Shown one piece after another: positions 16,579 to 25,497 of a DNA stretch of 64,000 bases. A program made the translations under genes and the position numbers. Each line of letters starts with the position of its first letter. Positions within the stretch are counted from its first letter, which is position 1. The notes under the pieces were generated by a model, which searched no databases, was not told the DNA's origin, and saw nothing but the letters and a program-made list of their open reading frames with translations. The DNA comes from Actinomadura fibrosa (GTDB lineage: Bacteria; Actinomycetota; Actinomycetes; Streptosporangiales; Streptosporangiaceae): NCBI RefSeq assembly GCF_900659615.1, contig NZ_CAACUY010000006.1, positions 1-64,000 of the forward strand. The letters are read 5' to 3'.

Positions 16579-17436
16579 CTAGACCGCCGCCGCGGCGGTC
16601 AGCGCCCGGGTGGTGAGCACCTTCGCGAGGTGCGTCCGGTACTCCGGCGAGCCGTGCAGATCGCCCGGCGGCTCCGTGCCCTCGGCGGCGTGCGCGCCCG
16701 CGGAGCGGAAGGCGTCCTCGGACACGCTCCGGCCCTCGATGAACCGCTCGACCGCGCGGGCCCGGACGGGCCGCGGGCCCATGTTGGTGAGCGCGACCCG
16801 GGCGTCCTCGATCGCGCCGCGCTCCCGGCGGACCGCGCACGCGACGCCGACGATCGCCCACGCCTGCGCCGTCCGGTGGAACTTCCAGTAGTGCGAGCCC
16901 CAGCCCGGGCCGAGCTTCGGCACCCGGATAGCGGTGAGCAACTCGTCCGGTTCCAGCGCCGAGGTCATCCAGTCGACGAAGAAGTCCGCCGCCGGGATCT
17001 CCCGCTCGCCCCGCACGGACCGGGCGACGAGCACCGCGTCCAGCGCCAGCGCGACGGCGGGCAGGTCGCCCGCCGGGTCGGCGTGGGCGAGCGAGCCGCC
17101 GAACGTGCCGCGGTGCCGGACGGCGGGGTCCGCCACCGTCGCGGTCGCCTGCGCGATCAGCGGCAGGTGCTCGTTGACGAGGGGGTCGCGCAGCACCTGG
17201 TGGTGCGTCGCCATCGCGCCGATGCGGACCGCGTCGCCCTCGTCCCGGATCTCGCGCAGCTCGTCGATCCGGCCGACGTCGACGAGCGCGTCGGGGTAGG
17301 CGAGCCGCAGCCGCAGCAGCGGCGTCAGGCTCTGGCCGCCCGCGAGGACCTTCGCGTCCTCGCCCGCGTCGGCGAGCGCCGAGACGGCCTCGTCCACCGA
17401 GCCGGGACGCACGTAGGCGAACGTCGCCGAGATCAT
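16579..17436 (-). CDS. coxM: CoxM-like FAD-binding subunit of molybdenum hydroxylase
   Basis: The medium subunit, which carries FAD and passes electrons out of the complex; 285 residues. FAD motifs AGGQSL (about 32-37) and TFGGSLAHADPAGDLP (about 110-125) are present. The N-terminus FAYVRPGSVDEAVSAL is standard. The ATG overlaps the coxL stop (ATGA), so the genes are translationally coupled. Confidence 0.9.
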   Translation of the reverse strand: MISATFAYVRPGSVDEAVSALADAGEDAKVLAGGQSLTPLLRLRLAYPDALVDVGRIDELREIRDEGDAVRIGAMATHHQVLRDPLVNEHLPLIAQATATVADPAVRHRGTFGGSLAHADPAGDLPAVALALDAVLVARSVRGEREIPAADFFVDWMTSALEPDELLTAIRVPKLGPGWGSHYWKFHRTAQAWAIVGVACAVRRERGAIEDARVALTNMGPRPVRARAVERFIEGRSVSEDAFRSAGAHAAEGTEPPGDLHGSPEYRTHLAKVLTTRALTAAAAV

Positions 17437-19874
17437 CGCGCACCTCCCGCCGAGCCGGATCCGCCACCCGCCGGGCCGAGCCCGCCGTCCGCCGAACCGA
17501 GCCCGCCGCCCGCTCCGGGTTCGGACTCGTCCGGTTCCTCCTCCGCGCGCAGGGCTCGCCAGACGCGCTCCGGCGTGCACGGCATCGGGACGTCCCGCAC
17601 GCCGAACGGGCGCAGCGCGTCCACGATCGCGTTGACGACCGCCGGGGTGGACGCGATCGTGCCGGCCTCCCCGACGCCCTTCACGCCGAGCGGGTTGGTC
17701 GTCGCGGGCGTCTCGGTGCGGTCGGTGACGAAGACGGGCAGGTCCGCCGCCGACGGGACGAGGTAGTCGGCCATCGTGGTCGTCGTCAGGTTGCCGTCGG
17801 CGTCGTACACGGCCTCCTCGTACAGGGCCTGCGCGATGCCCTGCGCGAGCCCGCCGTGCACCTGCCCCTCCACGATCAGCGGGTTGACGACCTTGCCGAC
17901 GTCGTCCACGGCCACGTACGACCGCAGCGTCACCATGCCGGTCTCGGTGTCGACCTCCGCCGCGCAGAGGTGCGTCCCGTGCGGGAAGGAGAAATTGTCC
18001 GGGTCGTGGGTCGCGTCCGAGTCGAGGGACGGTTCGATCCCGTCCGGCAGGTCGTGCGCGGCGAACGCGGCGAGCGCGACCTCCTGGAGCGTCCTGCCCT
18101 CGTCCGCGACGCCGCGGACGCTGAACCGCCCGCCGCTGAAGTCGAGGTCCTGCTCGGACGCCTCCAGCAGGTGCGCGGCGACCCGCCGGGCCTTCTCGAC
18201 GACCTTGTCGCAGGCGGAGTACAGCGCCACCCCGCCCACGGCCAACGACCGCGACCCGTAGGTGTCCATGCCCTTCGGCGACACGGCGGTGTCACCGTGC
18301 AGGACCTTCACGTCCTCGAACGGGACGCCGAGCCGGTCCGCGGCGATCTGTGCCCACGCCGTCTCGTGGCCCTGCCCGTGCGCGGACGAGCCCGTGACGA
18401 CCTCGACCTTCCCGGACGGCAGGATCCGCACCGACGCGTGCTCCCAGCCGCCCGCGCCGTACGACAGCGAGCCCAGCACCCGCGACGGCGCGAGCCCGCA
18501 CATCTCGGTGAACGTGGACACGCCGATCCCGAGCTGCACCGGGTCGCGGCGCTCGCGCCGGTCGGCCTGCTCGGCGCGCAGCTTGTCGTACTCGAAGAGC
18601 TGGAGCGCCTTCTCCGTCGCCGACTCGTAGTCGCCGGAGTCGTAGGTCAGCCCCGCGATCGTCTCGTACGGGAACTCGCCGTGCCCGATCCAGTTGCGGC
18701 GCCGCACCTCGATCGGGTCGAGGTCAAGCTCGGCGGCCAGCTCGTCCATCAGCCGCTCGATCGCGTACGTCGCCTCGGGACGTCCCGCGCCCCGGTACGC
18801 GTCCGTCGGCGTCTTCGTCGTGAACACGCCCGTGCACGTGAACGACAGCGCGTCCATCTTGTAGATGCCGTTGTACATGAACGCGCCGAGCAGCGGGATG
18901 CCCGGCGTGACCAGCATCAGGTAGGCGCCCATGTCGGCGAGCAGGTCCACCTTCAGGCCGCGGATCCGGCCGTCCCGCTCCGCCGCGAGCGTCAGCCGCT
19001 GGATCTGGTCGCGCCCGTGGTGGACGGCCATGTTGCCCTCGCTGCGCGTCTCCGTCCACTTCACCGGACGGCCGAGCCGCCGCGCGAGCAGCAGCGCGAG
19101 GACCTCCTCCCCGTACACCTGGAGCTTCGACCCGAAACCGCCGCCGACGTCCGGCGCGACGACCCGGATCCGGTGCTCGGGGATCCCGGTGACCGTCGCG
19201 AGCATCAGCCGCAGGATGTGCGGGATCTGCGTCGCCGAGTACAGCGTGAACTCGTCGCCCTCCGGCACGCACAGCACCGAGCGCGGCTCCATCGCCGTCG
19301 GGATCAGCCGCTGCTGCACGTACCGGCGCTCCAGCACCACCGGCGCGTCCCGCAGCGCCGCGTCGAGGTCGCCGTTCTCGAACACCCACGTGTAGGACGC
19401 GTTCGTGCCGAGGTCCGCATGCACGAGGTTGGCGCCCTCGGCCAGCGCCTCCTCCATGTCCACGACCGCGGGAAGCGGCTCGTAGTCGACGTCGATGTCC
19501 TCCAGCGCGTCCACGGCCGCGTACCGGTCGCGCGCGACGACGCACGCGACGGGCTCCCCGACGTACCGGACCTCCTCCACCGCCATCGGCGGATGCTCCG
19601 GATGCCGCATGTCCTCGGTGACGACCCAGGCGCACGGCAGCGAGCCCTGCTCCTCCGCCAGGTCGGCGCCGCCGAACACCGCGACCACCCCGGGCCGCTC
19701 CTTCGCCCGCGCGGTGTCGACCCGCGTGATCCGCGCGTGCGCCTGCGGGCTGCGCAGGAACGCGACGTACAGCGTCCCGGCGGGCGCCATGTTGTCGGTC
19801 CACCGCGTCCGGCCGGTGACCAGCCGGGCGTCCTCGACGCGCCGCCGCGGCGCGCCCACCTCCTCGACCGTCAT
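17433..19874 (-). CDS. coxL: Form II CoxL-like molybdopterin subunit
   Basis: The large molybdopterin-cytosine-dinucleotide subunit of a xanthine oxidase-family hydroxylase, 813 residues. VAPDVGGGFGSK, the GQGHETAWAQIA segment and the C-terminal GVGEAGTIAS (catalytic Glu) are present. The active-site loop reads AYRGAGR, the form II signature, not the AYxCSFR of proven CO dehydrogenases. The real substrate may therefore not be CO. The C-terminus has an extra Gly/Ser-rich tail. The start overlaps the coxS stop (ATGA). Confidence 0.9.
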   Translation of the reverse strand: MTVEEVGAPRRRVEDARLVTGRTRWTDNMAPAGTLYVAFLRSPQAHARITRVDTARAKERPGVVAVFGGADLAEEQGSLPCAWVVTEDMRHPEHPPMAVEEVRYVGEPVACVVARDRYAAVDALEDIDVDYEPLPAVVDMEEALAEGANLVHADLGTNASYTWVFENGDLDAALRDAPVVLERRYVQQRLIPTAMEPRSVLCVPEGDEFTLYSATQIPHILRLMLATVTGIPEHRIRVVAPDVGGGFGSKLQVYGEEVLALLLARRLGRPVKWTETRSEGNMAVHHGRDQIQRLTLAAERDGRIRGLKVDLLADMGAYLMLVTPGIPLLGAFMYNGIYKMDALSFTCTGVFTTKTPTDAYRGAGRPEATYAIERLMDELAAELDLDPIEVRRRNWIGHGEFPYETIAGLTYDSGDYESATEKALQLFEYDKLRAEQADRRERRDPVQLGIGVSTFTEMCGLAPSRVLGSLSYGAGGWEHASVRILPSGKVEVVTGSSAHGQGHETAWAQIAADRLGVPFEDVKVLHGDTAVSPKGMDTYGSRSLAVGGVALYSACDKVVEKARRVAAHLLEASEQDLDFSGGRFSVRGVADEGRTLQEVALAAFAAHDLPDGIEPSLDSDATHDPDNFSFPHGTHLCAAEVDTETGMVTLRSYVAVDDVGKVVNPLIVEGQVHGGLAQGIAQALYEEAVYDADGNLTTTTMADYLVPSAADLPVFVTDRTETPATTNPLGVKGVGEAGTIASTPAVVNAIVDALRPFGVRDVPMPCTPERVWRALRAEEEPDESEPGAGGGLGSADGGLGPAGGGSGSAGGAR

Positions 19875-20383
19875 GGCGTCGCCTCCCGCTCCTCCGCCGT
19901 CGCGCGCTCCTCCGCCGGGCGCCGCATCTCGCCGGCGGCCCGCCGGACGGCCCGGACGATGTTCTGGTAGCCGGTGCACCGGCACAGGTTGCCCTCCAGC
20001 CCGTCCCGGATCTCCGCCTCGGACGGGTCGGCGTTCTCCCGCAGCAGGTCGATCGACGCCATGATCATGCCGGGGGTGCAGTAGCCGCACTGGAGCGCGT
20101 GCTCCTCGTGGAACGCCCGCTGCATCGGGTGCTCCGCGCCGCCGGCCCCGAGCCCCTCGACGGTCGTGACGTCGTGCCCGTCCGCCTGGACGGCGAGGAC
20201 GGAGCAGCTCTTCACGCTCAGCCCGTCCATCAGGACGGTGCAGGCGCCGCAGTTGCCGGTGTCGCAGCCGACCGGGGTACCGACCTTCCCCAGCCGATCG
20301 CGCAGGTAGTGGACGAGTAGGAGGCGCGGTTCGACGTCGTCCTCGTACGTCGCACCGTCGACCTCGACACGGATTGGGGGCAT
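19871..20383 (-). CDS. coxS: CoxS-like 2Fe-2S subunit
   Basis: Small iron-sulfur subunit, 170 residues. The plant-type 2Fe-2S motif [16 protein letters not shown] lies in the N-terminal half, and the second cluster motifs CGYCTPGM and CRCTGYQNI in the C-terminal half, in the family order. ATG 20383 ([10 protein letters not shown]) with GGGAGAG upstream is preferred over a longer basic extension. First gene of the coxSLM operon. The C-terminal tail is rich in Glu and Arg. Confidence 0.93.
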   Translation of the reverse strand: MPPIRVEVDGATYEDDVEPRLLLVHYLRDRLGKVGTPVGCDTGNCGACTVLMDGLSVKSCSVLAVQADGHDVTTVEGLGAGGAEHPMQRAFHEEHALQCGYCTPGMIMASIDLLRENADPSEAEIRDGLEGNLCRCTGYQNIVRAVRRAAGEMRRPAEERATAEEREATP

Positions 20384-21346
20384 GCGTCTCTCCCTGGGAC
20401 GTCTCGGGGTGGACCGGGAAGGGAACGTCCTCCGGGCGGTGCGCGCTGGTCGGGCCACGTCATCGGGGCCACCTCCGTGGCAGGCGACCTAATGACCGTA
20501 ATCCGAGGTCGAATCCCGTACCAGCCCTCGCGGCCGACCGATCTGCCCCGGTTCGCGCCACCCGCCGCGGCGCGCCGGGCGGACGGCAACCGCGAACCAC
20601 AGCCAAGCCCGCGGCGGAGCGCGGACGAGCCCAAGACGCGACAGAGGCGAAGCGCACACGAGCCCAAGACGCGACCGAGGCACGGCGCACGCGAGACAGA
20701 GGCGCGGCGCACGCGAGACCGAGTAGCGACAGAGGCAAGACGTGCGCGAGACCGCGACGAGACGTGGGGTGGGCCCGGGCGGCGTTCGTTGTGCGCGCCG
20801 TCCACAGATGAACCTTTCTGGAATCCGGTTCGAGCGGTGAGAGCGGAAGAATCGGTACTTCACTCGCAATTGGCCGAACCGCTCGTCCCGTGCCACTCCG
20901 GGACGCGGAGCTTCCGCATGCGACGCGACTGTGGGCGGGCCTTGATGTTCGCCGGTAATTGTTGCTCGCCGCCTACCGGACGATGCCTCGCCTTTGATCT
21001 CGATGGCGCCCGATACCGGATGGCCCGGCTGTTACGGGTCGACCGCAGCAGCGAACACGGAGCGTCACATCGCCCGTGTGGACGGGGCTTCGCGCGCCTC
21101 GACCGGCTCCGCGCGACTTTCGCCGATCGCGGTTATAAATCCCCATTCAGCGTGCATAGCGGACCGGCTGTGTCCAATTTTACGCTGGCCATACCCTGTC
21201 CTTACTCGCTCTATGCACCATGGATGAGTAACTATTTGTGACGCGGAATCGAGACAATTCTGCGGTCGGGTTCTAGAAGCGGCATTCCCGGCGACCCGAC
21301 CGGGATCCGGGATGCCCTCCATCACGCGAGAGCAGAGGAGTGATAC
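20384..21346. other. 963-bp gap without a supported gene
   Basis: It separates coxS from the lyase gene and should hold both promoters. It contains a degenerate 33-nt tandem repeat (20625-20760), an 8-bp inverted repeat CGAGCGGT (20831-20838) / ACCGCTCG (20878-20885) and a small hairpin GTCCCG-N8-CGGGAC (20885-20904). The right part (about 20960-21340) is lower in GC than its neighbours. An open frame at 20477-21241 has Arg-rich repeat composition and no ribosome site, and is not called. Confidence 0.6.
20625..20760. repeat. Degenerate 33-nt tandem repeat
   Basis: Units start at 20625 and 20658 and differ at only three positions (ACGAGCCCAAGACGCGAC, then A/C, then GAGGC). A shortened 22-nt unit (20691), another 33-nt unit (20713) and a partial unit (20746) follow. 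The period is a multiple of three, but no coding role is evident. Confidence 0.7.
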
Positions 21347-22309
21347 GTGAATTACGGAGACGAGCTACGACGCGAGATCATGACGAATGGTGTGACCCCG
21401 CTGATCGGGGTCTTCGACATGTTCTCCGCCTCCGTCGCCGCGCAGCACTACGACGGCCTCTTCGTTTCCGGCTTCGGGTTCGCGGCCTCGTACTACGGCC
21501 TGCCCGACATCGGCTTCATCGCCTGGCCGGACATGGTGGCGTTCGTGCAGCGGCTGCGGCTCGCCTTCCCGGCCCAGCACCTGCTGGTCGACATCGACGA
21601 CGGCTATGTCGACCCGGAGGTCGCCTGCCACGTCGTCGAGCAGCTGGAGATGATCGGCGCGTCCGGCGTGATCCTGGAGGACCAGCAGCGGCCGCGCCGC
21701 TGCGGGCACGTCGAGGGCAAGCGGATCCTCCCGCTTCAGGAGTACCTGGACAAGCTGGAGATGGTGCTCAACACCCGGCGCGACCTGGTCGTGGTCGCGC
21801 GCACCGACGCCACCGACGAGGAGGAGATCCTGATCCGCGCGCGGGCGCTGGCGGAGACCGACGCCGACGTCATCCTCGTGGACGGTGTCCGCAGCGTCGA
21901 GTGGATCCACCGGGTCCGAGCGGTGATCGGCGACAAGCCGCTGTTGTTCAACCAGATCGCCGGGGGCAAGTCGCCCCGCATCTCGCTGCCCGAGCTCGCC
22001 GACCTCGGCGTCAACGTGGCCATCTACAGCACGCCGTGCCTGTTCGCGGCGCAGAGCGCCATGGACGAGGCGCTGCTGCGGCTCAAGGGCGACGACGGGC
22101 GGCTGCCCGAGGTCACCGCCGGCGCCGTCGGCGTGAAGGAGTCGCTCGCGCTGCTGGAGCGCAACATCAGCCGGAACCACGCGAAGCCGGTCGCCGTCCG
22201 GCCGGCGCGCATGGAACCGGCCGACCCGGAACCGGCCTGCTCGGAACCGGTCGACCCGGAGCCGGGCGTCGCCTCGCAGGACAAGGAGCTCGCGGGCGCC
22301 CCGGTGTGA
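21347..22309 (+). CDS. Isocitrate lyase/PEP mutase superfamily enzyme
   Basis: A TIM-barrel enzyme of the isocitrate lyase/phosphoenolpyruvate mutase superfamily, 320 residues, GTG start with a GAGGAG site. It shows the metal-binding DIDDGYVDP, then EDQQRPRRCGHVEGK. The CGH with a Cys at about residue 119 is typical of members that cleave C-C bonds (isocitrate, methylisocitrate and related lyases). The last 50 residues are a Pro/Glu-rich tail with EPADPEP-like repeats and are not part of the fold. It sits about 50 nt before a transporter in the same direction. Substrate not identified. Confidence 0.85.
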   Translation: MNYGDELRREIMTNGVTPLIGVFDMFSASVAAQHYDGLFVSGFGFAASYYGLPDIGFIAWPDMVAFVQRLRLAFPAQHLLVDIDDGYVDPEVACHVVEQLEMIGASGVILEDQQRPRRCGHVEGKRILPLQEYLDKLEMVLNTRRDLVVVARTDATDEEEILIRARALAETDADVILVDGVRSVEWIHRVRAVIGDKPLLFNQIAGGKSPRISLPELADLGVNVAIYSTPCLFAAQSAMDEALLRLKGDDGRLPEVTAGAVGVKESLALLERNISRNHAKPVAVRPARMEPADPEPACSEPVDPEPGVASQDKELAGAPV

Positions 22310-22361
22310 CACCGCCTGGGATCGATGACGGCAAGGCACGTTGTAAGGAGCACAGGACGAG

Positions 22362-23372
22362 ATGCGCGTTGTCACCGCGGCGCTGACGCGGCTGCACATC
22401 GATCCCTACATCGCGGCGATTCTCTGTTCGGTGGGAATCGCCGCGATGATCCCCGCCCGCGGCCCGGCCGCGACCGCCCTGGACCATGCCGGCACGGTCG
22501 CGATCACCGTGCTGTTCTTCCTCTACGGCGCCCGCCTCTCCACCGCCGAGGCCCTGCGCGGGCTGCGGCACTGGCGCCTGCACACCGCCATCACGTCCGT
22601 CACCTTCCTGGTGTTCCCGGCGCTGGCGGTCGCGTGCGCGCTGCTCGTCCCCGAGATCCTCGACGAGCCGCTCTACGCCGGTGTCGTGTTTCTGTGCGTG
22701 CTGCCGTCGACGGTCCAGTCGTCCATCACGCTCACCTCGATGGCCCGCGGCAACGAGGCGGGCGCGATCTGCAGCGCCTCCCTGTCCAACCTGCTCGGCG
22801 TCCTGCTCACCCCCCTGCTGGCCGCCGCGCTGATCGAGGCCGGGCACGGCGGCGGGTTCTCGCTCGACGCCCTCGGCGACATCGCCGTCCGGCTCCTGCT
22901 GCCGTTCCTCGCCGGGCAGCTCGTCCAGCGCTGGATCGGCGACCGGGTGCGGGCCCGCCGCGGGCTGCTGTCGCGCTACGACCGCGGCGTCATCCTCCTG
23001 GTCGTCTACACGGCCTTCAGCAAGGGCGTCGTCGCTGGCGTCTGGGACGGCCTCGCGCCCGCCACCCTCGGCGTTCTGGCGCTGGTCATCGCGCTGCTGC
23101 TGGCCGTCGCCCTCGCCATCGCCGAACTGATCGCGCGGGCCGCCGGCTTCTCCGGCGAGGACCGCGTCGCCATCCTGTTCTGCGGCTCGCAGAAGAGCCT
23201 CGCGAGCGGCCTCCCCATGGCGGCCGTCCTGTTCGCCGACGCCACCGTCAGCACCACCGTCCTCCCGCTCATGCTCTACCACCAGATGCAGCTGCTGGTC
23301 TGCTCGTGGCTGGCCCAGCGCTTCGCCACGCGCCCGGCGCCCGTACCGGACGCCGCCACCGCCGCCGCCTGA
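22362..23372 (+). CDS. Bile acid:sodium symporter-family transporter (SBF-like)
   Basis: An integral membrane protein of 336 residues with about ten hydrophobic segments. It matches the SBF-like (YfeH-type) branch: PYIAAILCSVGIAAMIP at the start, FFLYGARLS, FLCVLPSTVQSSIT, and FCGSQKSLASGLPMAAVLF near the end. It probably moves an organic anion with sodium. The lyase-like gene just upstream suggests the two act on the same acid, by inference. Confidence 0.85.
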   Translation: MRVVTAALTRLHIDPYIAAILCSVGIAAMIPARGPAATALDHAGTVAITVLFFLYGARLSTAEALRGLRHWRLHTAITSVTFLVFPALAVACALLVPEILDEPLYAGVVFLCVLPSTVQSSITLTSMARGNEAGAICSASLSNLLGVLLTPLLAAALIEAGHGGGFSLDALGDIAVRLLLPFLAGQLVQRWIGDRVRARRGLLSRYDRGVILLVVYTAFSKGVVAGVWDGLAPATLGVLALVIALLLAVALAIAELIARAAGFSGEDRVAILFCGSQKSLASGLPMAAVLFADATVSTTVLPLMLYHQMQLLVCSWLAQRFATRPAPVPDAATAAA

Positions 23373-23392
23373 ACATCCCCCGGAGAACACCC

Positions 23393-23713
23393 ATGCGTAC
23401 TGTCGCCACGACCCTTCTGACCGCGGCGGCCGCCACCGCCCTCCTCGCGGCGGCGCCGTCCCCGGCGTCCGCCGACGCGAAGGCCATCGACGTCCACGCG
23501 TTCAACTTCACCAACAGCGGTGAGGACGCCGGCAACGACAGCTGGCTGGAGATCGACCGCTCCTTCAACCTCGCCAAGGGCGACGGCAGCCCCGGAAGCG
23601 ACGTCATCAACGAGGTGAGCGGCGCGTCCACCGCGATGTCCCCGGGCTCGGCCAGCGGCGCGCTGACCGGCTCGTCCACCACCCTGACACCCGGCGAATC
23701 GGACGACGAATAG
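23393..23713 (+). CDS. Small secreted protein, unknown
   Basis: 106 residues, ATG after a CGGAG site. Residues 1-27 are a Sec signal peptide (MRTVATTLLTAAAATALLAA, cleavage after ASA). The mature part is acidic and Ser/Gly-rich, with no Cys and no recognised domain. It starts 21 nt after the transporter stop, so it is probably co-transcribed. Signal peptide, ribosome site and GC pattern support a real gene. Confidence 0.65.
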   Translation: MRTVATTLLTAAAATALLAAAPSPASADAKAIDVHAFNFTNSGEDAGNDSWLEIDRSFNLAKGDGSPGSDVINEVSGASTAMSPGSASGALTGSSTTLTPGESDDE

Positions 23714-23866
23714 CCAACCGGACGCCCACCGCCGGGCTTTGCCGTCACTTGGGTCACTCGTGGCGTCGTCCAAAGGCAAAACCGGTGAAGAGAGGGGGGA
23801 CTCATTACGTTCGGTCGGTGACCGCCCACGCAGAGAGACGGTCACAGTCGACGGTCCGGAGGCGCA

Positions 23867-24031
23867 GTGACCCCCCAGACGAGACAAGACGCCAACGAAC
23901 TCACCCGTATGGACGCGGTGGACGCGCACCCCGACGTCCACCGCGCCACCGAGTCCGACGAGGAGCAGGTCCTCGAAGAGCTGTACGGCGCTCCCGATTC
24001 CGACGGGTACTTCCGCGGGGAGGATGCCTGA
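23867..24031 (+). CDS. 54-residue acidic protein coupled to lysin gene
   Basis: GTG start with GGAGG 4 nt upstream. The product is 54 residues and acidic in its second half (ESDEEQVLEELYGAPDSDGY), with no membrane segment. Its TGA overlaps the ATG of the next gene (TGATG), so translation is coupled. No family was recognised. It might be a chaperone, an inhibitor or only a coupling leader for the lysin. Confidence 0.6.
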   Translation: MTPQTRQDANELTRMDAVDAHPDVHRATESDEEQVLEELYGAPDSDGYFRGEDA

Positions 24032-24738
24032 TGAGCGCCGCGCGGATGCTCTCCGAGGCCCGCAAGTGCATCGGGATGTCGGGCCGGCCGAACCGGATCA
24101 CCCGCGAGTACGCGTCCCGGCACGGCGACGAGTTCCTCGAAGCCTCCTGGTGCGACATGGCCGTCACCTATTGGGCCCGGCACAGCGGCAACGCGGCCAC
24201 GGTCCTCCCGGCCGGCGACCGCGCCTACACCCCCTGGCACGCCGAGGACTTCCGCAAGATCGGACGATGGCACGCCGGCACCACGGCCCAGCTCAGAGCG
24301 GCCAGACCGGGCGACATCGTCTTCTTCGACTGGGACGCCACGAACCGGATCGACGCCATCGACCACGTCGGCATCGTCGAGAAGGTCCTCAGCGGCGCCC
24401 GGGTGCAGACCATCGAGGCCAACACCGGCGACGCCTGCCGCCGCCGCGTCCGCGACGCGTCGGTGATCGCCGGATACGGACGTCCCGCCTACGGCGGCGG
24501 CGACTGGACGGAGGAGATCGTGAGGAAACTACCCCAGCTCGGCAAGGGCGACTCGGGCGAGCACGTCGAGAGCGTGCAGGGCCTGCTCATGGCCCGCAGC
24601 CACCCGGAGGTCACCATGAACGGCCGCTTCGACGCCACCACCGAGGCCGCCGTGAAGGCCGTCCAGAAATGGGGCGGCGTCACCGCGGACGGCGTCGTCG
24701 GCCCGAAGACCTGGCCGATCCTTCTCCGCGTCCACTGA
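24031..24738 (+). CDS. CHAP amidase/endopeptidase with peptidoglycan-binding domain
   Basis: 235 residues. The N-terminal CHAP domain has its Cys in ASWCDMAVTYWAR, His in IDHVGIVEK and a polar residue in IEANTG, the expected catalytic set. The C-terminal peptidoglycan-binding repeat is LGKGDSGEHVESVQGLL to DGVVGPKTWPILL. The protein should cut peptidoglycan peptides. No signal peptide or membrane segment is seen, which is phage-endolysin-like, so export would need another route. No phage genes lie nearby. Confidence 0.85.
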   Translation: MSAARMLSEARKCIGMSGRPNRITREYASRHGDEFLEASWCDMAVTYWARHSGNAATVLPAGDRAYTPWHAEDFRKIGRWHAGTTAQLRAARPGDIVFFDWDATNRIDAIDHVGIVEKVLSGARVQTIEANTGDACRRRVRDASVIAGYGRPAYGGGDWTEEIVRKLPQLGKGDSGEHVESVQGLLMARSHPEVTMNGRFDATTEAAVKAVQKWGGVTADGVVGPKTWPILLRVH

Positions 24739-24774
24739 GCCCCGCGAGGCTTGCCGCGCACGTGAGCCCTGCCC

Positions 24775-24780
24775 TACGGT
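24775..24780 (+). promoter_or_regulatory. Candidate -10 for a leaderless transcript
   Basis: TACGGT ends 9 nt before the ATG at 24790. That is the spacing of leaderless actinobacterial promoters, and no ribosome site is present. Confidence 0.35.
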
Positions 24781-24789
24781 GCGTTCGCC

Positions 24790-25413
24790 ATGGAGTACTG
24801 GCTGCTGTTCCTGCCTGACCGACCGGTCGAGTGGGCGATCTGGATCCCCGTCCTCGCCGCCCTGGCCTGGTGGGCGTACCGCGAGGTGCCGCGGCTGCTG
24901 TTCGTCCTGTTCCTCGCGCGCCGCATGGCCCGCGAGAACGGCTGGTCACTGCGGTTCCACCGCCGCTGGTGGTGGAACCGCGGCGAACGGCCGCGTGACG
25001 GCGCCGCGCGCTGGGACGACGGTCCGCTCCCCGACACCCACATCGAACTGCTCGGTGAGTACCGGGGGCACGTCTTCCACGCGCGCCAGCGGCGGGTCAA
25101 GGTGTCGCCCCGGCGCGTCTGGCGCTACGACCACGTCGTCACCCTCGCCATGACCGCGCCGCCCGCCGCGTCCGGCGAAGACCTCAGGCTCGCCTGCTAC
25201 CCCGCCTTCATGGCGTGGGAACGCGACCGGTTCGAGGTCATCGACGTCCTCCAGCCGGGCGGCCTGGACGGTCTCCGCCGCGGCGACGACCTCGTGTCCG
25301 TGGAGAAGTACGACGGCAGGCTCTCGCGCGGCCTGCTCCTGAAGTACCTGGACGCGCTCGCCGACGCGGCCGGCCGTCCAGCCGACCTACCGCAGCCGGA
25401 CCGTTCACCCTGA
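24790..25413 (+). CDS. Membrane-anchored protein, unknown
   Basis: 207 residues. One hydrophobic helix (about 12-45, IWIPVLAALAWWAYREVPRLLFVLFL) is followed by a basic, Trp-rich stretch and a soluble domain with several beta-strand-like segments. No family recognised. It stands alone between the lysin and methyltransferase genes. Confidence 0.6.
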   Translation: MEYWLLFLPDRPVEWAIWIPVLAALAWWAYREVPRLLFVLFLARRMARENGWSLRFHRRWWWNRGERPRDGAARWDDGPLPDTHIELLGEYRGHVFHARQRRVKVSPRRVWRYDHVVTLAMTAPPAASGEDLRLACYPAFMAWERDRFEVIDVLQPGGLDGLRRGDDLVSVEKYDGRLSRGLLLKYLDALADAAGRPADLPQPDRSP

Positions 25414-25497
25414 CTCCGCGGGTTTCCGGGTCTGGCGGGCGGACGGACGGCGATGTTCCATGGAGACCGTCGGCCCTCCGCCGGAAGGGAGACCGCG

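Noticed and set aside
20477-21241. 254-residue open frame in the coxS-lyase gap
   Set aside because: Arg-rich repeat-derived sequence, no ribosome site, no recognisable fold.
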